From an uncultured Roseburia sp. (GTDB lineage: Bacteria; Bacillota_A; Clostridia; Lachnospirales; Lachnospiraceae), in contig CAAEAE010000121.1 of the NCBI GenBank assembly GCA_900753715.1, positions 1 to 16,635 on the forward strand: a stretch of DNA of 16,635 bases, written 5' to 3'. A program made the translations under genes and the position numbers. Shown here piece after piece: positions 5,610 through 14,158 of this stretch (position 1 is the first letter of the stretch; each line of letters begins with the position of its first letter). Under the pieces are notes generated by a model. It did not search any database and had not been told where the DNA came from. It saw nothing but the letters and a program-made list of their open reading frames with translations.

Positions 5610-5727
5610 ACGAATAATAGAATATAAAGAGAACTGATGAGATAGTAGCTATATCATAAAACGTAAGGATTTTCATTAGATCATTTATAAACTTTAGTTC
5701 CTTGACTTCGTGTCAGGGAACTTTTTT
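5606..5727 (+). ncRNA. Candidate leader or small RNA upstream of the pPIWI-RE operon
   Basis: A transcript from the 5571 promoter would end at the intrinsic terminator (5697-5727), giving an RNA of about 120 nt. It could fold into an upstream hairpin (ATGAGATAG 5637-5645 with CTATATCAT 5649-5657, one mismatch) plus the terminator stem. No credible peptide is encoded. It may be an attenuator that must be read through to express the operon, or a separate small RNA. This is inference from promoter and terminator placement only. Confidence 0.35.
5697..5727 (+). terminator. Strong intrinsic terminator just before the pPIWI-RE operon
   Basis: GTTCCTTGAC (5697-5706) pairs with GTCAGGGAAC (5712-5721) over 10 positions including one G-U, around a 5-nt loop (TTCGT), followed by six T residues and ATTTT. 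It lies 25 nt upstream of ATG 5752, between the only visible promoter and the first gene. Confidence 0.85.
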
Positions 5728-5751
5728 ATTTTGGAAAGGGGATATCCGGAA

Positions 5752-6864
5752 ATGGATGATTTAACAAAATTAAAAACAGCCATTAGTCTTATTACTGTAG
5801 GCTTATGTGAAAAAGAGCGTGAAAAACAAAGAGGAGAGTATTGTTATAGTAAGAGACTTATTCATGGAATTAATATTTTTCAGAGCTTGAACTATAAGTA
5901 TAATCCACAGGGATTTGATTTCAATAAAATGCATGAACAGAGTTTTATCGAATACTATGCCGTGCAGCCGGTAAAGCAATGGTTCTCCGGCTGGGAAAAT
6001 ATGGAAGGATTAGAATTGGAAAAACAAGGATTCTATTATATGGATGCACTGGTCGGAGATAGTGGATTTCATACTTTTCATGTTAATGATGATTGCGAAG
6101 ATTATATTGAATATGTAGAAAAGGATATCGTTGCAGGAATAGAACAAAGAGCTGTTTATGATTGTATAAAAGCATTAAGCCAAAACGACTATATAAAACT
6201 GAGGAAATATTTTATAGAACATCCGGTAATAAAACTTGAACAATTGCGAGAATTAAAGCTTATATATGCAGAAAAGGATATAGCATTGCTGGCAATAGAA
6301 AATGCCTATGAAGAAATAAGAGAAGATTGTTTTGTATGTCCAAAATGTGGCTGGACATTACAAAAAGAAAAAATAGGGATGCGGTGTCAAAGCCGCTCCT
6401 GTAGTGAAGAAAAATATATTTCAGGAGAACTTATAAGTATTCCGGGAGAGGCGGGGATGCTGCGATTAAAGAGGGGTGTTATGAAATATATATGTGTTCC
6501 GGGCAAATTAGAACTGGAAATATATAATTATTGTAATAAATATAAGGTGCCAAATGAATTGTGGCCGGAGATGGATAAGTATGATATTGGCATTACTTTT
6601 GCAGACGGAGAGACGTGGGCAATTGATGCAAAAGCGATAAAAGAGCCACAGTTCTTAAAAGAAAATATAATCAGAGATGGAGGATTTCCGGCGGGGGATT
6701 ATAAAAGGGCTTATTATGTGATTCCGGACGAATATGTCAGAGACAGAATAGATTACCTGGATATAATAAATCGACAATTGGAAACTATGGGAAATAGGAA
6801 AATACGTTGTCTAAGATTGTATGATTTAAAGAAAGAAATAAAGGAAAGGGGAAAACGTAAATGA
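5752..6864 (+). CDS. pPIWI-RE island protein with zinc ribbon and PD-(D/E)XK nuclease domain
   Basis: Predicted DNA-cutting partner of the island, 370 aa, cytoplasmic. Residues 1-190 are a helical, acidic domain matching what has been called the pPIWI-RE Z-type module. A zinc ribbon follows: C196-x2-C199 and C212-x4-C217 (CFVCPKCGWTL, MRCQSRSC). The C-terminal domain (about 245-350) has a restriction-endonuclease core: D278 in YDIGITFADG, then D292-A-K294 in WAIDAKAIKE, the D-(x)13-D-x-K arrangement of a PD-(D/E)XK site, followed by a strand YYVIPDEYV. Start ATG 5752 has AAAGGGG (5735-5741); the upstream in-frame TTG at 5710 lies inside the terminator and is rejected. Its stop overlaps the helicase start by 4 nt (ATGA). 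Nuclease motif and gene order are seen; the domain names come from published in-silico work on PIWI-RE islands. Confidence 0.8.
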   Translation: MDDLTKLKTAISLITVGLCEKEREKQRGEYCYSKRLIHGINIFQSLNYKYNPQGFDFNKMHEQSFIEYYAVQPVKQWFSGWENMEGLELEKQGFYYMDALVGDSGFHTFHVNDDCEDYIEYVEKDIVAGIEQRAVYDCIKALSQNDYIKLRKYFIEHPVIKLEQLRELKLIYAEKDIALLAIENAYEEIREDCFVCPKCGWTLQKEKIGMRCQSRSCSEEKYISGELISIPGEAGMLRLKRGVMKYICVPGKLELEIYNYCNKYKVPNELWPEMDKYDIGITFADGETWAIDAKAIKEPQFLKENIIRDGGFPAGDYKRAYYVIPDEYVRDRIDYLDIINRQLETMGNRKIRCLRLYDLKKEIKERGKRK

Positions 6865-9800
6865 GGGAAATAAAAAAGAAACTTAAACCATATTATAATG
6901 AAAACAATAAATCATTAAAATTGGAACAGTTTATTTTGTTCGAAATGGCACTTATGGTAGTAGTGCATTTAAAAAAAGAGGCAGATCCGAATAAAGGATA
7001 TATATTATTTACCAAATATCACAATATTGGAAAATGGGAATATGGTCCGGAGTCTTATTTTATTCAAAATGCAAGTATTTGCCTAAAAAAATTCCGTTCT
7101 CAAAAAATATGGAAAGATACACTTAAGGAATATAAAAAGGATGAGTATGCGGGAATACGCCTGTTCCACATTTCTGATGATAGAATTGAGGAAAAGGACG
7201 CTGCTAATTTAGTATATCTAAATCGCGAAGACGACTATATGAGATATATTAGTTCTTATAATCGTCCCAGGTGCGGAAAGTATGCGACACCGGGAGTTTA
7301 TAAATATTACAATAAAAATAACGATGAAAACCGTGTTTATGTAGAACTTAAGGAGGATATAGAGGAGAAAATTATTGACATACCCATAGAGGCAAAACCA
7401 CGTGAGAAAATAGAAATCAGTGTTAAAAGTCTGATGAATGCAGCCATGGAGATGCAAAAGAAGATACCGGGAGATCCCTGTGCCAATATCCTTCAAAATA
7501 ATTTTATCAAGGAAGTGAAGAATGGAAAGGTCAGCATAGCAACAGAACTTGAGATAGATAAAGTTGTTAATATAGTGGGAATGGTTGGAGCAGGTAAGAC
7601 AACACTGCTGAAAATACTGGCGTATGCGCTAGATAAAGAAGATAAAAAAATTGTAATTGTAACAGATACCGTGGCAGAAGTATTCAATTTATATACATAT
7701 TTTCACATGTTAGGATGCAATTGTAGTCCTTTAGTAGGGAAAACAGAGCGGGTAAAGTATATTAACCAGCTGATTGGTGAGGAGGAATATTATCTGGACG
7801 AGGATATATCGCGATATTTGACAACAAATTGTCTGGTTGATGGTAAAGATCTGGCAAATGAGAAAGCAGTATCATTTGGCGAAGAACCTTGTACGAAATT
7901 GGAACATGGCAATGAAAGATATGTATGCCCGTATTTTGAACAATGCCCGACTACTGCGATGCAGAGGGAAGCACTGACAAGTAATATTGTGATCACTACG
8001 GTTGCTGGATTGGTGATGAGTAGAGTGGGAAATTTACAAAATATATATCTCAAGGAAGTTCTTGAGAAGTCTGATGTGGTATTTTATGATGAGTGTGACA
8101 GAGTACAGAAAAATCTGGATGATCTGTTTACTCCTGCAACAGAATTTAATTCCTTTATAAATGAATGTGCGGATGACTGTCGTGAATTTATGCTGGAATC
8201 AAACATAAAACGTATGGAAAATGCGGAAAGTGCATATTATACCGAACTGCAATTAAAATCACCGACAGTTTTGCAGTGTGTTTCGAATGCAGTAAAGACG
8301 GTCAAAAACAGTGGTAATAAAAGTACTTTATCCGGCACTTTTTCGGCATACACTTTACTGGATAATATACAAGATGAGATTTCAGAGCATACAGCCAAGG
8401 AAATATATCGGTTGATGGATTTTGAAAATGCGGAAATAAGTTCATTATATGATATTATGATCAGTTCTTGTGAAAGTATAAAGACAGACAGATTTGAAAG
8501 GCTATTATCGGAATGGCTGGATAAAAATGAACCACAAATGATTCTGGAAAATATAGAAAATATTTCAAAAGATAAAATAAATACGAGTGAAAAAGAGTTT
8601 AAGGCAATACAAAGAGAAGCGGAGAAGAGAAACAGAAAAAGAATCGCTGTAAGAAAAAGGATACAGCTTATTATCACCTTGATTTTTTTTGATAAATTTA
8701 TTGTAGATATTGGAAATGCATATGAGGATTTCAGAGATATAGCTTTAGGATACAATGAGCTGGTGGGATTTATCCGAACTCGCTTTACTGCACAGCAAGA
8801 TTATCTGCCATCCGCCTTAATGGGAAACCTGTTCGGAATTAAATCCACCAGTGATGACGATGTGCTGTTGTTCAGACAATATGCATATGGCAGAGCGTTG
8901 CTGACAGATCTGCCGTATTTGAGGGTGAATAAAAAGGGAATCCCCGTAGGACCGCATATTGTGTTATTGTCAGGTTCCAGTTATGCAAAAGGCTCCTACG
9001 AATATCATGTAAATGCAGATGTAAAATACATCATTGAAGCAAACAAAACGGTCAGGGAATTTATTTCTAAAACAAAGTTCGTGGAGCTTGGATTGGAAGA
9101 ACGAGTATCGGGAAGCCCGTTAGAAGCAAGAGTGGAAATTCTTCAGAAAGTGGTGGACAAATGTACGCCCAATATAATTTCCGAACTTGCAGGAGAAGGA
9201 AAGGTTCTTTTAGTGGTGAATAGTTTTTCACAAGCGGAGGCTGTTGCCTCCCGATTAAGTGCTAATCTGCTTAAACGGGGATGTAAAGAAGAAGTGTGTG
9301 CATTGATCTCGGACAGGAGTATAGACAAAGGAGAATCAGATAAGTTCATCCGCCGGGGAGAAGTCTATAAATTTGACAAAAGGAAGGCAAGGATCCTGGT
9401 GGCACCGGCATTGGCAATAGAGAGAGGGCATAACATTGTTAATGAACAAGGGCATTCTGCATTAAGCAGTGTATTTTTCCTGATACGTCCGATGGGAGTT
9501 CCTGATGATGTTAAGGAAAAGAGTATTAAAATGAACGGATATATTGCGGCCAAAATGTATGATTATAAAGGTGCAGATATCTATGAAAAAAATTTATATG
9601 TCAGGCAGGAGGCAACAAAATTTTGGAATAGGATGAATGATTCATCCAGAAGAAGATTGGATAATTTGAGCGATACAGAGATTAAGACAGACATAGTTGC
9701 AACAATGTTTGTATTGATATTACAGATATTCGGAAGATTATGCAGAGTTACGGATGAGTCAAAAAAACCACCGACAGTTTATTTTGTAGATGGAGCTTTT

Positions 9801-9956
9801 AGAAAAAGACCGGATGTGGAAGAAGGATTTAATGCTTTAAATGAAATGTATTTTTATTTGAAAAATATGTTGTCTGATGAAGAAAACGGCGAGATTGCCA
9901 GAACATTATATGAGCCATTTTTTAAAGCATATGAGGGAGGAATCAGATATGAGTAA
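6861..9956 (+). CDS. XPD/DinG-like superfamily 2 helicase of the pPIWI-RE island
   Basis: Predicted ATP-dependent DNA or RNA-DNA hybrid unwinding enzyme of 1031 aa. An N-terminal region of about 230 residues with no motif I recognise precedes the helicase core. Walker A is GMVGAGKTT (G240-T248). Cysteines 324, 344, 356 and 362 (NCLVDG, EPCTKL, YVCPYFEQCP) sit between Walker A and Walker B, as the Fe-S cluster ligands do in XPD/DinG proteins. Walker B is FYDECD (D410-E411), an unusual DECD instead of DEAH. Motif VI is QIFGRLCRV (Q955, G958, R959, R962). A long helical insertion (about 430-620) follows Walker B, the usual arch-domain place. The start overlaps the nuclease gene by 4 nt, and its end overlaps the PIWI gene by 8 nt. 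The DinG-type helicase is the standard middle partner of pPIWI-RE systems. Family assignment is firm; substrate is inferred. Confidence 0.85.
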   Translation: MREIKKKLKPYYNENNKSLKLEQFILFEMALMVVVHLKKEADPNKGYILFTKYHNIGKWEYGPESYFIQNASICLKKFRSQKIWKDTLKEYKKDEYAGIRLFHISDDRIEEKDAANLVYLNREDDYMRYISSYNRPRCGKYATPGVYKYYNKNNDENRVYVELKEDIEEKIIDIPIEAKPREKIEISVKSLMNAAMEMQKKIPGDPCANILQNNFIKEVKNGKVSIATELEIDKVVNIVGMVGAGKTTLLKILAYALDKEDKKIVIVTDTVAEVFNLYTYFHMLGCNCSPLVGKTERVKYINQLIGEEEYYLDEDISRYLTTNCLVDGKDLANEKAVSFGEEPCTKLEHGNERYVCPYFEQCPTTAMQREALTSNIVITTVAGLVMSRVGNLQNIYLKEVLEKSDVVFYDECDRVQKNLDDLFTPATEFNSFINECADDCREFMLESNIKRMENAESAYYTELQLKSPTVLQCVSNAVKTVKNSGNKSTLSGTFSAYTLLDNIQDEISEHTAKEIYRLMDFENAEISSLYDIMISSCESIKTDRFERLLSEWLDKNEPQMILENIENISKDKINTSEKEFKAIQREAEKRNRKRIAVRKRIQLIITLIFFDKFIVDIGNAYEDFRDIALGYNELVGFIRTRFTAQQDYLPSALMGNLFGIKSTSDDDVLLFRQYAYGRALLTDLPYLRVNKKGIPVGPHIVLLSGSSYAKGSYEYHVNADVKYIIEANKTVREFISKTKFVELGLEERVSGSPLEARVEILQKVVDKCTPNIISELAGEGKVLLVVNSFSQAEAVASRLSANLLKRGCKEEVCALISDRSIDKGESDKFIRRGEVYKFDKRKARILVAPALAIERGHNIVNEQGHSALSSVFFLIRPMGVPDDVKEKSIKMNGYIAAKMYDYKGADIYEKNLYVRQEATKFWNRMNDSSRRRLDNLSDTEIKTDIVATMFVLILQIFGRLCRVTDESKKPPTVYFVDGAFRKRPDVEEGFNALNEMYFYLKNMLSDEENGEIARTLYEPFFKAYEGGIRYE

Positions 9957-12438
9957 AAAGAAAAAAATATATCCTATGGCATTTGTACCGAATAATGAAA
10001 CAATCTGTAAACTTTATTATGTGGGTTTCCCGAAGACATGGAAAGAAAAACTTATAAATGCTGAAAAAATCGCAAAACCGCGATGGAATGGAGTTTATGC
10101 ACTTCCAACCTACGCACTGAAAAACAGTTTGGGAGCCTGGATGGACGGAATCATTGATCTGGCGCCTCTTAGGATGGACTCAAGCGATGAAATATGGGCA
10201 ATTTCGTGTAATCAGGAAATAAATACGCAGTTGCTATTTCAACACATAGTAATATGGCTGCATTCTTATTATTTAGGAAATCCCAAACTACATCCTAATT
10301 CGAAAGCGGTAATTCAGGAGTTGATCAGTGAAATGGACGTCAGTGAATTGAATGATCTGACAGGAAGCAGGGAAGTTAGGCTGTTTGATGATGAAGGAAT
10401 TCCCACAGAGAACTATTCCTACTCAGCTTTTACGTTAATGATCACAAATGCGTTAGTTGGAAAAAGTATCTTTATCGATGGTCATGAGGTGACTTTTAAT
10501 TACGGGGGCAAAAATCAGTTGATTTCTGACTTACAAGGAGAGGAAAATAACGTTTATTCCTATGGTATATCCTTTTCGTTACAAACGGTTCCTCCTGAAA
10601 GAAAATCGTTGCTTTTGTGTGATTGTTGTATTCATAGATGGATACCTGGAAAATGGTTAGGCAGACCGTATTTAAATAGAGAAAACGTATTAGCGCATGT
10701 GTGGGTGGGAAATCACCGTATTTATAAGTTACCGATATCCCAAAAGTACAATACGGAAGAGGTATACTATTGGCAGAAGACAGAAGAACGCTATTATAAT
10801 TTATATAATTACGCATCGCTTCCTTCGGCAAAAGAGGTAATAGATTCATTGAATCGATGGTTGATGGAAGAAAGAAAAATTACCTGCCTGTATAGAAACG
10901 GAATGGATGGACAGGGATTTGTAAAGAATAACATCGGTACCGGTGTAAGTGTTATAGAGAAGAAAGAGATATATGATGGGGTATTATCATATATTTCGGA
11001 AATAGTACATAAAACAAATGAGGTTGAAATTGTAAAATCTAACAGAAACGCAAGAAAAAAAATAAAGTTGGATGAAATAAACTTTAACAAAGATCTGAGT
11101 GATGAACAGCGATGCAGAGTAGCAGGAAGAATTAAGAACTGTATAGAAAGTGACAGATTGAATATTGAAGTCTATTACAAAGAAGACACGATAGAATGTG
11201 CAAAAGAAATAATGGATAAACTGGAAAGCATTTTTCAACCGACGGAAGAAATGACATTTGATATCAGGATGTGTCCCCTGGGAAGTTTGGGAGAGATGCT
11301 AGAAAATCAAGACAGTGCATCTGCTTTGAAAAGAATTAATGAAATCGGAAAAGAAATGGAAGCAGCAGAGCAAATCACAGCTTGTATTGTATTGCTGCCG
11401 GGAAAGGAGAGTTTTGATAAAGGAGATCCGAAGGATGCGATTCGTTGTGGCTTTGCATTGAAAAATCGACTTACACAATTCATAGTTCCCTGGGATAATA
11501 CGAAAGATGAGAAAACAGTGGCAAATAAAATAACTAGTGCTATAGAGGATTTGTGCCGTCAATTGGGATATGTAAGAGAGATTGATGAGAAATTAGTAAA
11601 TACAGAAGGAACCTTGATACATACACATATTTTGGGAATACAGGTAATGACGCAGATAAAGACGATATATGGAAAAGCAAGATTTTTGCCACTGTGCGTC
11701 GAAGTGGATTACATTTCCGGTAAAGTATATGTGGAATGTGATGCGTTTGAACAGACACGCGTTCTATATCGTGAGGCAGCGTTTGAACTGGCTAAATTAA
11801 GTTTGGACAAAGAGTTTGAAAAAAAATGTGATAATGCATCACGAGGAATGTTTAAACAGAAAATGATAATGTGGAAGAACGTGTATAAAAATGATCCGCT
11901 TTTGGTTTTAGTGGAAGCAAACGGCAACACTAGAGCAGTGTGTAGTGGGATTACGGATGGACAGATACAAAAGTATGCATATCCAGAGCCATATTGCCCG
12001 GAAAAAATAGAAGTGGGTACAAAAGATAACAGTTATATGCTGGATCTTAATGATTCGGGGGTAAGACTTGTTCGAATCAGACGAAATGGAGAAGTACCGG
12101 ATTATTATACAGATTTATCAGAAGAGGAAGGATATGCGTCATCCAGTGGAGTTTATAAGTATGGGCAGGACTATTGGTCCGTAGCAGCCAGACCCAACAA
12201 CAAGGCCTATATACGCAGCTACAAAAAAACAAAGTATAATATGCCAACTCAAAATTTTGCAGAACGGGATATGATTGAAATATACCCTATGCAATTACAG
12301 AAAGGCGATAATCCGGATGACTGGGTGAATTTTACAAATTCATTGCGCTTGGGAGCAATACAATATGATGAAGCAACCAGTATGCCCATTCCGCTTCATC
12401 TGGCAAATAAATTACAAGAATATTTGTTGGAAATATAG
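9949..12438 (+). CDS. pPIWI-RE protein: Argonaute-like MID-PIWI effector
   Basis: An 829-aa prokaryotic PIWI-related protein, predicted to use a nucleic-acid guide or to bind RNA-DNA hybrids. The N-terminal half (about 1-330) matches the N-terminal module of the family, with RWIPGKWLGRPYLNRENV at 230-247. Residues about 475-515 look like a MID domain (ITACIVLLPGKESFD, ALKNRLTQFIVPW), and about 555-829 form the RNase-H-like PIWI domain. Inside it are LCVEVDYISGKVYVEC (582-597), LLVLVEANGNTR (651-662), VRLVRIRRNGEVPDYY (705-720) and YWSVAARPN (742-750), the R- and E-rich pattern that names the PIWI-RE family. I cannot securely assign a full DEDX catalytic tetrad, so slicer activity is open. Start ATG 9949 has GAGGGAGG (9933-9940) 8 nt upstream; an earlier in-frame ATG at 9877 lies deep in the helicase gene and is rejected. 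Gene order nuclease, helicase, PIWI is the family context. Confidence 0.82.
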   Translation: MSKKKKIYPMAFVPNNETICKLYYVGFPKTWKEKLINAEKIAKPRWNGVYALPTYALKNSLGAWMDGIIDLAPLRMDSSDEIWAISCNQEINTQLLFQHIVIWLHSYYLGNPKLHPNSKAVIQELISEMDVSELNDLTGSREVRLFDDEGIPTENYSYSAFTLMITNALVGKSIFIDGHEVTFNYGGKNQLISDLQGEENNVYSYGISFSLQTVPPERKSLLLCDCCIHRWIPGKWLGRPYLNRENVLAHVWVGNHRIYKLPISQKYNTEEVYYWQKTEERYYNLYNYASLPSAKEVIDSLNRWLMEERKITCLYRNGMDGQGFVKNNIGTGVSVIEKKEIYDGVLSYISEIVHKTNEVEIVKSNRNARKKIKLDEINFNKDLSDEQRCRVAGRIKNCIESDRLNIEVYYKEDTIECAKEIMDKLESIFQPTEEMTFDIRMCPLGSLGEMLENQDSASALKRINEIGKEMEAAEQITACIVLLPGKESFDKGDPKDAIRCGFALKNRLTQFIVPWDNTKDEKTVANKITSAIEDLCRQLGYVREIDEKLVNTEGTLIHTHILGIQVMTQIKTIYGKARFLPLCVEVDYISGKVYVECDAFEQTRVLYREAAFELAKLSLDKEFEKKCDNASRGMFKQKMIMWKNVYKNDPLLVLVEANGNTRAVCSGITDGQIQKYAYPEPYCPEKIEVGTKDNSYMLDLNDSGVRLVRIRRNGEVPDYYTDLSEEEGYASSSGVYKYGQDYWSVAARPNNKAYIRSYKKTKYNMPTQNFAERDMIEIYPMQLQKGDNPDDWVNFTNSLRLGAIQYDEATSMPIPLHLANKLQEYLLEI

Positions 12439-12467
12439 AAAAAATGCAGGAGGTTTAACCCTCCTGC
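12438..12467 (-). terminator. Terminator of the chemotaxis receptor gene, at the convergent junction
   Basis: GCAGGAGG (12446-12453) and CCTCCTGC (12460-12467) form a perfect 8-bp stem with a 6-nt loop. Read on the - strand it is followed by ATTTTTTCT, so it serves the - strand gene, whose stop codon lies in the loop. On the + strand it lacks a T-run but may still slow transcription leaving the PIWI gene, which ends at 12438. Confidence 0.8.
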
Positions 12468-13957
12468 GTTCCCATCTCATCGGTGGTAGAGCGGATATGT
12501 TCTACTGCCGTTTTTACTTGTTCTGCATAATCCAGATTGTTCTGGCTCATGGTGTGTACCTGCTCGGCATTGGCGGTAACTTCTTCAGTTACAGCGGACA
12601 GCTGGGAGATGTTTTCCATAATCTTATTATTGGATTCTGACAATCCCAGAATGTGGTGATTTACTTCTTCCACCTGGGAAGCCAGTGCTTCCATATTTTT
12701 GTTCAGCTGTTCGAAAGTCTCGGAAGCAGCCAGGATCTTTTCGCCCTGCTGTTCGGTAGCTTCAATGGAACCGCTGATCGTGTTGACTACCATGTTGGCA
12801 TTGGCATTCAGCTCATTGGTGATCTTCGTAATCTCTTCGGTAAAGCTCTTGGTCTGTTCTGCCAACTGCCGGATTTGCTGGGCAACAACGGCGAAACCGC
12901 GTCCGGCCTCCCCGGCACGGGCACTTTCAATGGAAGCGTTCAATGCCAGAAGATTGGTCTGACCGGAGATTGCCATGATGCTTCCAGCGATCTCTTCCAC
13001 TTCTTTCGTCTTTTCCTGTAACTTTTCCATGGCATCCGTGACGGAATGGTTGGTATCTTTGATCATAGCGGACTGTTGTTTTAAGTCTTCCATGGCAGCC
13101 ATGTTTTTACGGATACTTTCATTGGAATCCTCGGCAATCTGAACCATCTGTTCGGAAATGTGACCGGTCTGCTCGATAGCACGCTGAATCGTGCCGGTCA
13201 TCTGGCTCTGTTCTTCAATGCTGGTGGCAGTCATATTGGTGGCGGAGGAGATCTCCTGCATACTGTTGGCTACAGATTCCGTAGTTTGTACCAGCTGGTT
13301 CATAAGATCTGTGGTTTTGGTGGTTTCCTGATGTACGGTCTGGGATACGTCCAGAACATTATCCAGTACTTCTTTTACACGGTTATGTTCTTCCCGGGAA
13401 GAACCGATGGCGTCATTATTAAAAAGTATTGTGATCTTACCGGTCTCCAGAATAATAATTCCGATCAGGAATACCAGCAGGGTAGAGCAGACGGCATTCA
13501 CATCCTGACCGTAGATTCCCTTCGCAGCCTGAACGATCATGACGATCAGGTAGAGCACGAATAATCCCACAGCGGTTTTCTTCAGAGATTTTTTCTCATA
13601 ATAAGGAATCTGTAATATGAAAATGGCGATCAGCGCATAGTGAATGAAACTTGCATCTGTCTGTAAACCGACTAACAGATACTCAATGCCGATCTCGATG
13701 GTAGCGAAGACTTTTAATAGTCGTGTCGCCTTATTTCGAAGGTGTGTCACGACATTTACCACACAGAAAACGGCAATCAGAATGGTATTTGCGTATGTAA
13801 CAATGGGTGCAATGTTGTGATTTGCCAGTTTTAACCACAGATAAAACAGGAACACGATCGCCAAAAGCGAAGTAGCGATAATATAGAACCGGTTCATTCT
13901 GATATTGCGTTCCGAAGTATCCGTATAACGATATTTATTATTTTCTTTCATATTCAT
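12455..13957 (-). CDS. Methyl-accepting chemotaxis protein with six-pass membrane sensor
   Basis: Receptor of 500 aa that would signal through CheW and CheA. Residues 20-175 contain about six hydrophobic segments (near 23-43, 50-71, 80-98, 104-118, 127-145 and 156-173) with short loops, so the sensor is within the membrane rather than a large extracellular domain. The rest is a long cytoplasmic coiled coil. The highly conserved signalling tip lies at 329-365: [20 protein letters not shown] and [19 protein letters not shown]. No HAMP domain is obvious and the C-terminus has no CheR-tethering pentapeptide. The start ATG 13957 has GGGAGGG just upstream on the - strand. The gene is more GC-rich than the adjacent island, fitting a resident gene. 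Ligand unknown; redox, small-molecule or membrane-state sensing is possible. Confidence 0.92.
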   Translation of the reverse strand: MNMKENNKYRYTDTSERNIRMNRFYIIATSLLAIVFLFYLWLKLANHNIAPIVTYANTILIAVFCVVNVVTHLRNKATRLLKVFATIEIGIEYLLVGLQTDASFIHYALIAIFILQIPYYEKKSLKKTAVGLFVLYLIVMIVQAAKGIYGQDVNAVCSTLLVFLIGIIILETGKITILFNNDAIGSSREEHNRVKEVLDNVLDVSQTVHQETTKTTDLMNQLVQTTESVANSMQEISSATNMTATSIEEQSQMTGTIQRAIEQTGHISEQMVQIAEDSNESIRKNMAAMEDLKQQSAMIKDTNHSVTDAMEKLQEKTKEVEEIAGSIMAISGQTNLLALNASIESARAGEAGRGFAVVAQQIRQLAEQTKSFTEEITKITNELNANANMVVNTISGSIEATEQQGEKILAASETFEQLNKNMEALASQVEEVNHHILGLSESNNKIMENISQLSAVTEEVTANAEQVHTMSQNNLDYAEQVKTAVEHIRSTTDEMGTQEG

Positions 13958-14066
13958 AAGTTCCCTCCCTTTTCTATTGATACTATTTTAATTGTAACTG
14001 CTTTCATCAATTTTTTCTACATTTTTGTTCCATTTTTTTAAAAAATATGGAAATAAAAAAACAAAT

Positions 14067-14100
14067 TGATACTGATTTTCAATACCAAATGCGCTATAAT
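14067..14100 (+). promoter_or_regulatory. feo promoter with Fur-like box
   Basis: TATAAT (14095-14100) is a perfect -10 with a weak -35 (CTGATT 14072-14077, spacer 17). TGATACT-G-ATTTTCA (14067-14081) matches the 7-1-7 Fur consensus TGATAAT-N-ATTATCA at all but two half-site positions and covers the -35. This predicts repression of feoAB when ferrous iron is plentiful. Confidence 0.7.
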
Positions 14101-14158
14101 ACTTCTGTTACAACACAGAACATTAAAATGTTGAGATACGAAAGGATACAGAAGTGTT

